Notes: generated by a model not told the origin, from the sequence alone. Shown: positions 45,433 to 59,306, counted from the first letter of the stretch. The stretch is 64,000 nucleotides of DNA from Mytilinidion resinicola (GCF_010093595.1 NW_022985454.1:883142-947141); one strand, 5' to 3'. Numbers and translations: made by a program.

Positions 45433-46874
45433 ATGGCAGACATATCCTTCGTCGAGCTGACCCCCTCGAGCCTCGCCCGCTCCACGGCGCGTCCATCCAA
45501 CCGACCCTCCGTGCCTGTCACCTCCAATGCTGTCAGGCCTACAGCGCGATACATCATGTCCTCACGATCCTTCGAGCTGCAAAAATACATTGGCGCGCAT
45601 TTTGGCCAGTTGAAGGGGGCAGACCGAAAGAAAGCGAAGGAGATCATTCGACGCGGCAACTTTGGGGAAGAGAGGAAGCTGGATCTGGGACAACTGCCGG
45701 TGGAGCACTTGGAGGAGTTGTTTAGGCATGTATTGGAGGTTGTCAAACGGGGCACTGTGCCTTCGCAGACCGGAGAATCGAAACACCCTGTTCGACCTAA
45801 GGTGGAGTCTAGGGAAGACTCGCGAATACCGGATCAGGCACAACTGGACCAAGAACGACGGCACAGAGAAGAACGGGTTAGAAAGGAGGGGCAGGAACAA
45901 GAGCAGCGACGCATTGCGCGTGAACGGGTGCGACAAATGCACGCTACAAGTGTACAAGGGGCCCAGGGAGCCAACAGCCAACGTCAACAGCCCGCTACGA
46001 ACGCTCACGCCCCTAGACCAAGTCAGCAACAGGCTCAGATCCCGAACAAGCCACTCCAGCAATCCTCAGCGAACCTCCCCATCCCGCGACTAGATCAATT
46101 GCGCAACATTATCATGACCGCCGACGTCCTTGCCATACGCGATGTCTTCCTCAATCTATGCTACTCCTCTCCCTCCCTCGGCCGCGCAGCCATTCGTTGT
46201 CTAGCACCTCACTCTACCTTCGCGCAAGCAACACTACAACAGGCACGAGCAGCTGCGGTGACGCAGCAACCCCCAAAATCTGCACCACAGCCACAGATCA
46301 AGCACGAGTTTCGACTGCCAAAAGAGAGCTCACCTCGGAACAGACCAAGCTTCAAGGTTCCCGAAGTGCCACAGATAAATCCGGTCAAGCAAGAAAAGGG
46401 TACGCAAGCACCGAATACAATGCCGAAGAGGAGCACGCCGTATCCTTCAGCCCTCGTGGAGTCAGAGCATGCAACTTCACCGTCTCTGGGACAGCAACGT
46501 AGCGTACGCCAGCCACTAAGCCTAAAGTCGGCGAACATACCATCTCGGGTCAATCCAGAAGCGTCTACTTCATCGTTGAGCCAAAAGAGAAAAGTCGAGG
46601 ACGAGAACACCCACATAGGTCAGTGAATGAAAACCAAGGTTTCTCGACGAGCAATTGCTAACCTTTATTAGGTAATCTGGTACCCAACTGGAACCACGAC
46701 TTCTGGCTAGACGACCAGATCGACGTGGACCAGGTGAATCCCAACGAAGGAGAGAATCGCCGATACTTCAAGTACGATTGCTGCCAGCTGCCAGGCATGT
46801 TCTCAATGTGCGCGAACGTTGCGGGCGCTAAGAAACCGCGGTGGTCGACGGGTGGAGTTCAAGAGGCCAGATGA
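45433..46874 (+). CDS. basic coiled protein of unknown function, 462 aa
   Basis: Exons 45433-46618 and 46672-46874 (54 bp intron, GTCAGT to TTATTAG) join in phase. The N-terminal region is Ser/Arg/Pro-rich, followed by a globular stretch (YIGAHFGQLKGADRKKAKEIIRRGNF ... LEELFRHVLEVV). A strongly charged helix (QAQLDQERRHREERVRKEGQEQEQRR) and a Gln/Pro/Ser-rich disordered part come next. The C-terminal exon is compact with WNHDFWLDDQID and CCQLPGMFSMC. Conserved-looking N and C ends and clean splicing support a real gene. I do not recognise the family. A nuclear role is a guess from the many Lys/Arg clusters. ATG 45556 (SSRSFELQKY) is an alternative start. Confidence 0.7.
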
Positions 46875-47618
46875 ACGATGTTAGGTTTGGAGAATAGAAT
46901 GCAGGCGTTTGGATGCTAACCTGGTTGGTTATCGAGAGGCAAATCCCAAGTATTTGGGACTGCTGGTTATTGCATCCAAGGGTGGGAAACTCTTATTAGT
47001 CTTGGATATTTGAGCTATTGGGTACCTTCTTCCCAAAAGTTTACGGCCACCCGGGCGTTTTTGCATCTATGGGGAGTAGAGGGCAACTCGAATGAGTCCC
47101 GGGCCTTTGGATATATGGGGCCTTCTTCATGATAGAGACGATTATGATCATCATCGTTATCGAACGCCCTATTGATAATAGGACAAACAAATATCTTTAT
47201 TCATTATTCATCCGTCTCTCCTCCATTACCTCTGTAGGAGTCACTCTAAAACCGGCTTCCAACGTTATCTTTACCCTCCACCTTCCTTCTCTTTCTCCTG
47301 CCAACTGGGCGTCTTTTCATCCCTCCCTGCCCGAAACTCTAAACATCTCTCGTTGGCCGGTTACACTTCATGCCGTCCTGCATCCAATCACTGCCACACA
47401 ACTTCCTACGATACCACAGAAAGTAAATCTGCCGATGCTTCACCTAATCTCTATACCTCACATAACCCCTCGTCACCGCATCCCCCATAACCACCATATA
47501 AAACCCCACCCCCCACTCACTCAACAAGCATCCTCAACCCTCTCCTTGCCTATCTCAACCCCCGCCATCAGATGCCCATACCCCAAAAAACCGCCCAAAA
47601 TACCCCGATCCCCCCCGC
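46875..47618. other. convergent intergenic region
   Basis: No supported gene; AT-rich around 47130-47210. Confidence 0.4.
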
Positions 47619-47975
47619 TCACACGACCCGCAGCGTGGCCCAATAGACGCCGAGAGTAGCACGCTGCCAATGGGTCGCGAGACGACGGGGCGGGAAGAGC
47701 GCGACAGGCAGGGCGATGAAGCAGAAGACGGCGAGGGAGGCGAGGTGGGAGGGCCAGGCGAGGGTGTAGGAGCCGGAGAGGGGGGTGGTGACGAGATGCT
47801 CGTAGAGGAGGAAGAGGAGGGGGCAGTAGAGGGCGTTGTATCTGATGCTGCGGGGGAGGGATTGTGGGGAGGGTGATGGGATCGGAGATGCCAGTTCGGT
47901 GGGGTTGTTGGGCGAGAGAAGTGAGTGAGGGCGGAAGGAAGTGTGTGCTGGTGTGACGGGTGTTGGGGTTGGCAT
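47619..47975 (-). CDS. small two-helix membrane protein, 118 aa
   Basis: ATG at 47975 is chosen because the sequence upstream in frame is low-complexity. A Pro/Ser/Thr-rich N-terminus is followed by RSIRYNALYCPLLFLLYEHL, a second hydrophobic segment (ASLAVFCFIALPVALF) and a basic end (PPRRLATHWQRATLGVYWATLRVV). This looks like a small organelle membrane protein. No family is recognised, and the reverse strand is also open, so confidence is moderate. Confidence 0.5.
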   Translation of the reverse strand: MPTPTPVTPAHTSFRPHSLLSPNNPTELASPIPSPSPQSLPRSIRYNALYCPLLFLLYEHLVTTPLSGSYTLAWPSHLASLAVFCFIALPVALFPPRRLATHWQRATLGVYWATLRVV

Positions 47976-49071
47976 GGTGGAGTGGTGATGGGATTGAGGT
48001 TGGGGATGGGGAACTGGTGATGTCGGCGTGAGGGGGTTTGCGCTGGTATCGGAGGTGTCAGTTTTGTGTCTTGCGATACTTTGGTGATGTTTAGTAGTAT
48101 ATGTGGTATATATAGTTGAACCGTGCTTGATGGCTCTAGAGTTGGATGATGTCCACAAGGCACGTGACTTTAAAGCTTCGAACCGCTGAAAGATATTTGG
48201 CTTCAGGTAACTAGTTGGAAAGCACCCTGAGCTCTAAAACTTGATTTGGCGACGGGTATCCTGTAGAAGTGGAGAAATTCGACTCGAAAGGGTAGGGAAA
48301 CCATACATGTAGCAAATTGACGATTGACGATTGATGAGATTCAATTCAAGCAAGCACAAGGCTTGTAAGAACCGCGAGTCCCATGGTATATGAGTACACA
48401 CCGATGCATTTTTATACCTAACCATCGGCTAGCTACCATCCCTCGTCTAAACAACTCCCACTCTCACGGCATGAAGATGCCACCTTGATGTCACCTCCCA
48501 AAAAAAGAAAAGAAAGTCCAATGCATCAAGCCAAAGCCAAAGCTGAAGCCAAAAAAGTCGACACAAAGAGGAGCCAAAGCCGCAGCCAAAGTCATGTAGT
48601 CCCACCAAAGAGGGAAGTTGTCTCAAGAGAATGCTGAGGCGTCCCATTTTCAATAATGCATACGCAAACCCCCCGCCTAGTATCCGCCTGCCGTGTTGGC
48701 CCCCAAATGCTTTCCTGATATTCGTAGCGCCCGGTCAGTGAGACGAGATAGTTGGTGATAAGAAAGATGGGTTGATGGACGGGTGTTCGTTGGCGGTCTA
48801 GTCGTTTTAGTGACGGAAACGAAATGAATTCGAAATGGATTCGAGACTTTAGCGGAAACATGAGGCATACAGCCAAAGTGCAGATGTGGCCATGGAAAAG
48901 CGCGTGAAAATGAGTTGAGGTCGCTTTAGTTTGTGGTGTAGAATGGTATGCTCAATGATTCATGGTCGTGACGTGGGTCGTGAAACATCCAAGAGTCGTT
49001 CTGTGAATCCTGGTACTGGGTTGTGAACTGGATTGAATAAGGTGCGTTCATACGTTGTTGGCAGTCGGAAT
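47976..49071. other. intergenic with CCAAAGC-type simple repeat
   Basis: No gene supported. 48528-48594 has repeated CCAAAGC/GCCAAAG words. CACGTGAC lies at 48161-48168. Confidence 0.4.
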
Positions 49072-51033
49072 CTACATGTCGTTCTGAAGGTCCGTGACAA
49101 GATGCCAGAGTTCTTGCGCCTTCTCAGGTTTGATCTGGAAGGCTAATCAGCTAATGTTTCTCTGATACGTCTGTACGAGTATAAATACCTTAAGGGTGAT
49201 ACTTTCTAACTTCTCGGATCCGACAAACTGAGCAAAAAGAAGTACCCGTCCATCAGTTGGCTTTTCGCCCGTACCTGTGCCGAGCTTAAGGTCTTTCTTG
49301 AGAAGCCAGTTGAGAATCAAGCGTTTCGAACCGTCCGCGCGCATGACGAGTCTGGGTCGCTTCTTTGGGCCGTCATCACTGTCGTCAGAAGACAGTCCTT
49401 CTTTCAAGACGTTGAGCTTGAGGTCGCCCTGACCTCGCTCCTTCCAGCCACGCTCTTTGCCTTCGCCAGTCGAGGAAAAACCGAAGATTTTGGCACGACT
49501 AGAGAAAATGGTCTCCTCATTCTCCTCGCCAGTCGAAACTATAGACTCAGTAAGTTTGGTTCTAGGGAGCGGCATATCGCAAACAATTACCTTCTTGAGC
49601 AAAGAATCGCTTGTCTCTCCCTCCCTCCTCCATGTGATAAGGCTTGGAGTCGGCGTCCTCCTGATCGTCATCGTCTCCTGACTCTGAATCTTCGTCTTCA
49701 TCTTCTTGGGCACCAAAGGGTTTAGCAGGTTTGTCGCTAAGCCCCGTGATTCCCGATGTCCCTGGAGCAGCGAAGCTCGACCCGATGGGCTTCGAAAATC
49801 CTCCGAAACCACCACCGAAGCCGCCACTGAAGCCGCCCCCCAGTCCTCCACCGAACGCAGAAGGTGTATCGCCACCAAATACCGACTTCCCGGACGAAGC
49901 AAGGGCGGCGAAGCCGCTTTCTGACGATGTGGGTGATTTGGCCGGAGTGCCAAAGCCAATGCTAGGCTTAATAGCAGTTGCGGCGGCACCGAAAGGAGAC
50001 GCTGAACCAGTGTTGCTGAGGGAAGCAAATGGAGAGCTTGCGGATGCGAACGAGGAAAGACCAGACTTCTGGAATGCAGACGCAGAGGCCGGAGACTTGG
50101 AACCCTCAGGCGTAGCGTTTTCGCCGTCCTTGGCGCCGAAAGAGCCAAACCCAGACTGGGTCTTGCCGCCAATCGAAGCAAAGGGAGAAGTTGTGGAGAA
50201 GTTCGCGAAACCACTTCCTAGAGGAATCTAGTCATGAGTTAGCAGAAGCGCTATTGGATTGAACGTCGCTGACATACCTTAACTTGCTTTGGCTTCTCAT
50301 CTTCTGTGGACGACCTTGGGCTGTTGCTGTCGCGATGACGCTTCGACTGACGCTCCTCAGCGACATCAGTCTTAGACTCTCCAGTTTGAACAACGCTGGA
50401 AGACAGCTTCTCTGGTTCGGGGACGCCCTTTTCGGAATCCTGGTATTCTTCCCGGCTGCGCTTGTTCTTGGGGCTGATCATGCTTTCGACCTTGCTGGCA
50501 GTATCCGACGGGGTGGTGGGACGTGACTCGGTAGACTTCATAGGTTCGTCTCCATCCTGCTCGTCGATCTTAGACACGGAGCTTTCTCCAGACGACTTCC
50601 GGTACTGCTCCATCTCGCCAGTCTTGATGTCTCGTGACTTTTTGCGGGTGTGCCTCTCTGGTTTCTCGGGCGTCTTGTCGGGCCCTTGATCTCCATCGAT
50701 ATCATCAAAACTTCTCTTGCGCCGTAATCTCCCTCTATCGCTGTCGGATCCAGAGTGAGCGTCGTCTGTTCCCGTCTTCTTCTCTCCTGCTGGTGGTGCA
50801 TCGTCCTCGGCGTCTCCCATATCGTACTCAGGACTTCCTGTGTCCTCCGGCTGGCCATCGATCGTGGTAGCCTTCAGCTTCTCCCTAACTGGTTTCTCGC
50901 CCCCTTCATTATCGCTGTTGGTGGCGGAGTTGGCGTGCAGAGACGCCGAGGAAGCGACTCGGGGGTGGACGGCCTGGTCGTTCATTTTCGCAAGTCGCTG
51001 CGGGGATTCGTGGCGCGGCGTCGAACGCGCCAT
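49072..51033 (-). CDS. Ran-binding FG nucleoporin-like protein (Yrb2/Nup50 type)
   Basis: Exons 50278-51033, 49591-50227, 49189-49538 and 49072-49134 join in phase to 601 residues. The N-terminal third is highly charged with Lys/Arg clusters (LRRKRSF, TRKKSRD, KNKRSR, SKRHR). A Gly/Phe/Ser-rich part with FG repeats follows (SGFGSFG, SPFGAAA, GGGFGGFSKP). A Ran-binding domain ends the protein: ETIFSSRAKIFGF, WKERGQGDLKLN, RLVMRADGSKRLILN and LLFAQFV. The layout fits Yrb2/Nup2/Nup50-like factors that bind Ran-GTP and assist nuclear export or import at the pore. ATG 50985 (MNDQAVHPRV) is an alternative start 16 codons in. Confidence 0.9.
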
Positions 51034-52052
51034 CCAAGTTGTAGCCTATTAGCTGGATATAGATGGGTGTCGAAGCAAATCGACAGGCGGCGGTGTATCC
51101 AAGAGTGTGGAGCAGAATGGCGACCCAGGAAACAAGCCGGCTATGAGTGACGCTGTCGTGCGAGTGTTGGAGGTCGGCAGTCAGAATCGAGGAGCCGCGC
51201 AAGGTTTCTGCACGTCAGATACGTTAGCACCACCAGGTCTTCGGGATGCAAAGACAGCTTTTGCATGTGTCGAGGTCCTTACTGAGGGCGTAGAGGAGGA
51301 AGTGGCCGTCACAAGACTAGATAAGCGTTGTCCACTGGCGGCGGCGCACTCGAGGCTCGAAATTGGCACGAAAGGCGCGGTCCGAGACGGGGAATTGGCG
51401 AATGCAGGTCTGCTTGCTGGAGAAAGGAAATATCGGAGCGCAGCAGTCAGAGAGATGTTGTTGGCGGTCCAAGCGGGTGTCTCTGCTGGCTTTGTTGGCA
51501 CGGTAAACCCTGCAGGCGTTGAGCCTCCGCGGGTTCAATGCGGTCAACAGCAGCCTCGAAATCCAACTGGCGGGACACAGACGCGATGGCAGGTGCCCGT
51601 AGCAGACGAATTGCGCATCGGGCGGTGCTGAGTGGTTGGTAGTGGGCACTGGCTTAGCGCCTGCGGAAGATGAGGGGAGGAGGCGATGATGCCGTGGTGG
51701 GGATCATTCTCGCCCGGCGAGCTACATAAATCACGTATTCACCCGTCAGAGAGATAGCGTTCATCGGTCGTGTCAAATCAAAACTGATGTGCTATGTCTA
51801 GCTTTGGTGTTTTGAGCAGTGCCGACCACGTGTGTCTCCCTCTGTGGTTTCAGCATCGTCTGTCATATTTGAAAGCGAAATTGCCAATTGGTTCATCTGT
51901 GAATTGCGCCAAGCGTCAAGCCATATATTCTACAGCCTGACCGCCAGAAAGGCCCCCAAACGCTTGCTATGAATACACGCTCTTAAGTAATGGGTATCCC
52001 ACGGAGCCCTGCGATGATAAAGAATCTAGTAGTACAGGCAGAAAAAAGACGC
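51034..52052. other. intergenic with one unsupported plus-strand frame
   Basis: A 174-codon plus-strand frame (51107-51631) and shorter minus-strand frames overlap here. None shows a domain or convincing splice pattern, so I do not call a gene. Confidence 0.4.
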
Positions 52053-53120
52053 CTAGCTGATGAAGCATAGGCATCCCAGCGCAAAGTAGAAAACAAGCAG
52101 CGGGTATACAGCAAGACCAACACGGTTCCTGACCACACCAGATCCGCCCAGTATACTTATGCCCGCTCCTAGTGACCACGCCACGAGGACCAGATACACG
52201 GGTATTCTCGCAATGGAAGGTAGACCCACGGCACTGAGCAGCGACGCGATGACGAGGGGAAACAGGGTATAGCCGATGATGGAGACAGACTGGAAGAAGG
52301 ATCTGAAGCTTGATTAGTTTTTGTCCAGTGTATCGCAGAACCAAGACTTACATGTTCCCTCCGAGAAGCTTGATCTGCATCGTAACCACAGCCTCTCCTA
52401 TCCAGACCAGCGCAAAAACGCCGGAGAAGACTTGTGGCTTCTGCTTATCTTTTGCTCCTCTCGACAGAAAGAAGCTGAGAAGGAGGCAGAATACGAGTGG
52501 GCCCCTAAATCCAACATAATCAGCAAGCTGTCGAACAATGCGGCCGCGAAGACCTACCATAGATCCCAATCCCGCAACCCGTCACTCATGCCCGACTGCA
52601 GAATAACATCGGCATCCGGCCATCGCCCGACCAGCCCCCTAATGCCGTCCACGCCGAAGCCCTCTGCCTCGCCTCGCTCGGCCGCTGCGATCCCTCCACC
52701 TCTGTTCATCATGCCACCCAGCAAATATTTCGGGTAGAGCACCTGCTTCATCTTCTCCCAGATGGCCAGCAGGTCTCTCGATAGCGTCTCCCATACTGTC
52801 TCGTCTATGGTGTTTGTGGGCGCACGACGGTCCTCTCCGCCGATGGAGGAAGTTAGGTAGGATTGCGCATTGGCGTTGCCGCGCGACTGGATGTTTCCGG
52901 TAAGAGGAGCACGGTCGGATGTAGATTGCAGCGGATCATCGAGGTCATCTAACGTGGCTATTGGAAATAAATTTATTAGTCTGGCATCGAACAAGCTATT
53001 CTCGCTAGGCAGCTCCTTACCATCATCGGGGTCGATGAGATCTCGCTCCACGGCATCGGTGTCATATGAATCGTATGGATTATGCGAAGAAGTCGACGAG
53101 CTGGGCATCATGGCCGCCAT
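52053..53120 (-). CDS. Yip1-domain Golgi membrane protein (YIPF6/Yip4 type)
   Basis: Exons 52558-53120, 52352-52504 and 52053-52302 join in phase to 321 residues. After a Ser/Asp-rich cytosolic part comes the conserved TVWETLSRDLLAIWEKMKQVL and LRDWDLWGPLVFCLLLSFFL, which marks the Yip1 family. Hydrophobic segments follow: FSGVFALVWIGEAVV, IIGYTLFPLVIASLLSAV, IPVYLVLVAWSLGAGISI and VYPLLVFYFALGCLCFI. That gives about five membrane helices with a cytosolic N-terminus. Yip1-family proteins bind Rab GTPases and act in ER-Golgi transport. ATG 53120 is preferred; an in-frame upstream ATG at 53270 would add 50 residues. It shares a 320 bp divergent promoter with the GAL7-like gene. Confidence 0.9.
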
Positions 53121-53385
53121 GGCTGCGGAATGGTGGTGGGTGGTGGGGACTTGGAGACTGCAGGGCTCGTTGATGGAGCTCTGTTCTGCAACGTGGAGAC
53201 CAGCCGATAGAGTAGCAGCACGTGATTTTCGGATAGGCTGCCCCAAGTGGCAGCTGGAACGCCTTTCCAACCTCGCGCCCTCGAGAAAGCTTGTTACTTT
53301 AGCGGCCGAGTGTTTGCGCCTCCGTCACTCCACGGCCCGCCTGCCCTTTGCCGTTTCTGCAATCTTTCCAGTTCATGACCTTTAA

Positions 53386-54804
<1,419 letters not shown>

Positions 54805-55144
54805 CATAGATGAATTCGATATCCCCTAGAATAATAGACGAAACCGTTGTGCATTGAATTCCAGCCTATCAGTGTCTACAACCCCTAGACAGCGGCATAT
54901 AGCTGGTTACTGATATGATGTATGACCTGTTTATCTTGATAATTATGAGTGTAGAAAATTAGCGAAGGCCTACCTGACTCCCTAAACATTTATGCAACCC
55001 TCGGCAAAAATTGCCACTCGGCATCCCGAATCCCGGCTCGACATCCAAGCTCTGCTCAGGGTCCATCAACATCAACACCATCCCAACCATTCATCAGCCC
55101 CCAATTGGATTCATTTTCCCCACACAACACCACCTCGACTTGCA
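54805..55144. other. short intergenic region
   Basis: Promoter side of the ERG28-like gene; nothing else seen. Confidence 0.4.
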
Positions 55145-55663
55145 ATGGACGCCCTAACAGCCTACCTCCCACCCCACGAAGGCCTTCTCCCAAAATGGCT
55201 CCTCCTAGTCCGCCTCCCCACCCCCTCCCCCCTTTCCCACGCTCTCACCTAACGCGCACCCCAGGTCTCCGCCGTCTCCGTCGCAAACAGCATCCAATGC
55301 TACCTCACCACCACCTTCACCGCGCGCGTCTACAACGGCCCCAGCCCCCCCACCGCCTCCAAGTCCAAATCCCCCAAACCTCCCCCGTCTACGTCGCCCG
55401 TGACACCCCTCTCCTCCCGCACGTTCGGGACCTGGACGTTCCTGAGTAGCGTTATAAGACTGTACGCAGCGTATTATACGAGCGATCCCAGGGTGTATGA
55501 GTTGGCGTTCGCGACGTATGCGATCGCGTGGGGCCACTTTATGCTCGAGTGGTGGGTGTTTGGCACGGCGAGGTGGGGGGCTGGGCTGGGGAGCCCGGTG
55601 GTGGTGAGCTCGACGAGTTTGGTGTGGATGTGGGTGCAGTGGGGGTTTTATGTTAAGGGGTAG
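55145..55663 (+). CDS. ERG28: Erg28 ergosterol-biosynthesis scaffold protein
   Basis: Exons 55145-55207 and 55265-55663 join in phase to 153 residues. Erg28 is an ER membrane protein that tethers the C-4 demethylase enzymes. Recognised from LLPKWLLLVSAVSVANSIQCY (first helix), then SSRTFGTWTFLSSVIRLYAAYYT, VYELAFATYAIAWGHFMLEWWVFGTAR and a last helix (VVVSSTSLVWMWVQWGFYV). A Pro/Ser/Lys-rich insert (PPTASKSKSPKPPPST) lies between helices 1 and 2, longer than in yeast. The donor GTCCGC is weak, but the join restores the conserved VSAVSVANS. Confidence 0.92.
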
Positions 55664-55739
55664 GGGGGTTAAAGAGGGGAGGGGGGTGGGTTGGGAATTT
55701 GGGGCGCGGTTTAAGAGGGGTGGTTGGGAAGTCCACGAA

Positions 55740-56936
55740 TTTGTGTTGATTCATGTTTGTGGATGGGATGGTTGAGTCGGTCTCGGCGAGGTATCAGTTG
55801 TATGACGGCGTCGACGCCCCCGCGGAAGACGCCGAACTACGCGCCGTACAGCCAAGACGCATTTCTGGCGCAGCTAAAGACGTTTGCGGACGTAAAGCTT
55901 TGGACGATGAAGCCGGACGCTATTAATAAGGTGCAGTGGGTGAAGAGGGGGTAGGTGTGCAAAGCGTGGAATACTGTTGTTTATAAGGGGGGATGCAAAG
56001 CTAGAGTAGTAGTAAGTCTAAGGCTGAAGCGGAAGGACGAGAAGGGGGAGGAGATTAAGGGGTTAGAGGATTGGAGTGTAAATATTAAAGAGGAGTTAGT
56101 GGCGGCGTATATAGAGAGGATTATAAAGGGGCATGCGGAGTTTTGCTTGTAGAGGAGGGCGGGGTGTAAGAGTAAGTTTAGATGGGTATAGCTATTCGGG
56201 TGTAGGGAATAATGCTAATCTGGTTGTAGAGGATATCTATTATATTCCGATTGCGCGACGCGATGTCTGCGAAGCGGATCTCTTGCGGCGGTATTAGTCC
56301 CTTAAGGCGATTAAGGCATATCTGCCTCTGTTTAAGTGTATTAAGTATACCGGCATTAATCCAGCGTCTCTTATTAAGTGCTTACTACCCTTATTCTTTG
56401 CCGCGACCGAAGAGAGCGCTGCTACTAAGGATTCACCACCACCCTCCCTTACAGCCTTCGCTTTCGCCCTCTTTAGCTGGAACAGCGTTGCCTAAGATGG
56501 CCTCTATATTGCACAGTGCTCCTACTATTTCCAGCGCGTGGGACTATAGCTCTACACTAAAGAGTGTATTGCCACTATAGCTAAGAAAGTCAACGCCGAA
56601 GAGTCCTAACTCCTTCTTAATCTCCTTAAAACACACTGCGAGCACTGCCTCTAGAAGAACGCGGAGGCGCAGGCTAACCCGCCGGACGGACAAGTGGCGG
56701 GCTTCGCGGCGTGGCGGACACTATAATATATGCTTAGCGTGAACAAGAGGCGGGATACCACAGCGACACAGGGTAGTGTAGAGGTTGGTGGGGAGGCAGA
56801 TGTAGCAGGGAAGAAAGACAGAGAGGAGAAGGGGGATAACGATCTCGCGGGGAGGTGGCAGTGGTTGAAGAGTAAGTTGAAGAGATCGACCAGCAAGCGA
56901 AGTTTGAAGTCCCTAGGGAAGGGTGGAGATTCCTGA
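55740..56936 (+). pseudogene. Rsm1-like C3HC zinc-finger protein, decayed
   Basis: The frame reads TPNYAPYSQDAFLAQLKTFADVKLWTMKPDAINKVQWVKRG, stop (TAG 55952-55954), VCKAWNTVVYKGGCKARVVVSL, IERIIKGHAEFCL, stop (TAG 56150-56152), RRAGC. This is the C3HC zinc-finger layout of Rsm1/NIPA proteins (nuclear, mRNA export in fission yeast), and both stops fall where that family has Trp. Downstream, remnants such as DIYYIPIARRDV, ATEESA, HCEHCL-stop-KNAEAQANPPDG and the Lys-rich end WLKSKLKRSTSKRSLKSL complete the gene with several more stops. The changes are mainly TGG to TAG, consistent with RIP. It cannot encode a working protein. Confidence 0.7.
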
Positions 56937-58218
56937 GGCTCTAGCTCGATGCTGACATTAGGATTCTCCTGAAGCGAGGCTCCTCTGCTCTACGAAAGGC
57001 AAACGCTGACTCCGCCACCATTACCGCCCAGTCCCAAGCTTATTGGGATCAGTAAGTGGACGAGTTAGGCGATTATGGTTTATCCGGCGAACGTCTCATC
57101 ATGGTGGAGGAGCTATGAGGATACTCCTACCAGGTTAGGATGGTCATGGCTCATGGGTTCAAGGGCGGTGGCATATAACTACGACAGCGATATTTCCGCC
57201 AGTCGAAGACGACGAATCGTAGTGAAGGAGCTACAAGGATATTCAGCTAGGTTCAGGATAGTTAATTATCTAGTATGATACTCCTCAAATCATCAATTAG
57301 AGTTTCCCATCCACATCCCTTTCTCGCTAGTATTCATGTGATCAAAGGCACTTGACTTCCACGCTTAGCACGTGCGGCGTCCGTGCACGGCTCATATTAT
57401 TTCTATAAAACCTACTCGTTCGTCTTTGGTTTGGCTCGCTACGGGGGAGCGAGTGGTATTCAAACTGATCGTACGAGGTCATCATAGTGTTCGAAATACC
57501 ACTAGATTTCTCTTCAAGGAAGCGTTTTGGCTTGTGTCAAAAGATCATGCACAATCTTTCCATGGAGTTGGAGGAGTGTGCGTCTTTGGGTTGGTGTAGT
57601 GGTCTGGAATGTGATGATGTGCATCTCAACCTCTTAGTGAAGATTGTGGGGAGCATTTAGCGAGGAGGGAAGTGTAGATTAACAAAGCAAGATTTAGGGT
57701 ATTGCCCTGGAGAGTAGATGATGGTGAAGATTATTATTACGTAGCGATGGTGGGAAATGACAGCGACTTCCAACACACCTCCATGAGGACTTCTTTGATC
57801 GAAGTGATGCTCCACGGCCGCCTGAGGTGGCGCGGCACGATATCAGGTTTGCTAAGATAATGGGTCTACATGTCCTTTAGATTGACGAACATCTCAAAAT
57901 GTTAAAAGAGTAGTGTCAGGGAACTAACGTTTAGTAAGTGGATTGGCTTGGATTCCAGGCCGTAGCGTCTGAACATTCAATGAAGAGGACATTATGTACA
58001 TGATTTTTCCCTGATTGCTACTAACATTGCTTGCTGTGGGGGATTGTTATGATCTAATAGATTCTATTACAAGGAAATACAGGCGCTAAATCAGAGAGAA
58101 GTGCACCTCTATCATTACTTGACTTTCTTTCCACATATAGACATGACAAGAGAACATGAACCATAAGTACAAACCAAAGGTTTCGTGTCAAACTGATAAC
58201 CTACTGCTGTACCCAGCA
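56937..58218. other. intergenic with a degenerate short repeat
   Basis: No gene. Near 57103 and 57220 two ~40 bp segments match with mostly transition differences (GTGGAGGAGCTATGAGGATA and GTGAAGGAGCTACAAGGATA). Confidence 0.4.
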
Positions 58219-59095
58219 TTATGAAAGTTCCTGCGGAGCATTGTATCTATCTCCTGGTAGTTCTGACGGCTCTGTGCGGAGCTCTTCGCTAGAAGGCGCT
58301 TGCGAGTACTCCACTAGCGGATATTTTGGAGGGTCAGGACCAATGTAGATAGACTGATCCATGGTTTCCCCTGCCGTTTGACGCGTTTTCATAGCTTGCA
58401 TGCCAAGGTATACACCAAGAAGGAGTACTAGAGGTATGCCTAGGCCCAAGCCAACACCGAGTCCGATCTTCACTGCAGTGTCTTTGTTTTGCGGCTGTGG
58501 TGATTGAGTCGCAGCGCTTGGTGTTGAGGCCGGGAAGGACTGTGTAGCCGTGGCGCTTCTTGTGCTTGAGTCTGCGACTGAGGTCGAGGTTGTCGTAGAT
58601 GTTGCTAACGTGGTGATGGACGACGAGACTCCTCCTGCTGTGATGTTGAAATAGTGGGATGTGATGCTATGACCATGTAGATCATCGACCTGGAGGAAGA
58701 AGACGTTCGAGTCCTCCAAGTCCATAGAGTAAGTCTGGACGGTCCATGTGAAATTGCCTACTTCAGAATCTTCTGATGACTTCGCTATACGATCTCTTCG
58801 TTAGTTCGGGGGCTCTTGAGTACGACCGATCCAAGGTAGACATACCATACATGGTTTCCCCTGCAGTAGCTTTGTTTCCCGACAGGTGCTGCTGCCAGAG
58901 TCTGATCGTATAAGCGTCGAAGTCTGTGCTCCATCGAAGGGGCTGAGGAGTAGATTGCGGGAGGATGGGATTTTCAGAATAGTCGTTGTTGGCGCCATTT
59001 TGACCTGGAAAGAGCCAGAAATTGCTTTCGGCGCTGATCCCTATAGCAAGAAGCAAGTGGCCAAGGATAAGAAGGGGCCTGATCATTCCAAACAT
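58219..59095 (-). CDS. Ser/Thr-rich type I membrane protein, 271 aa
   Basis: Exons 58846-59095 and 58219-58784 (61 bp intron) join in phase. A signal peptide (LLILGHLLLAIGISA) is followed by an extracellular beta-like domain (FWLFPGQNG, YTIRLWQQHL, NFTWTVQTYSMDLEDSNVFFLQV, SHYFNIT), a Ser/Thr stalk, one helix (VGLGLGIPLVLLLGVYLGMQA), basic KTRQ and an acidic/Pro cytosolic tail. The layout is shared by many fungal surface proteins of the Mid2-like type and resembles the gene at 40841-42192, although sequence identity is low. Function unknown; intact although surrounded by pseudogenes. Confidence 0.78.
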
Positions 59096-59306
59096 TGGAA
59101 TCAGACTGGTGCCTCCCGAAAATGGAGAAAAAGAGAATATTTAAAGTGGAGTAGATGCTGTGGTAATGCCTAAAAACACAGCAAGAACACTGTGCTTTGT
59201 TTATAGGAACGACCTGATGGCTGGGTCCAATCTTACCACTAGTCCCAGACGCATACACGATATTGGTGGCTGTGGCATAGCAGGGTCTCCACCAACCACT
59301 CGCCAT

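Noticed and set aside
51107..51631. 174-codon plus-strand frame upstream of the Ran-binding gene
   Set aside because: No domain, signal or splice support; overlapping frames on the other strand are equally long.
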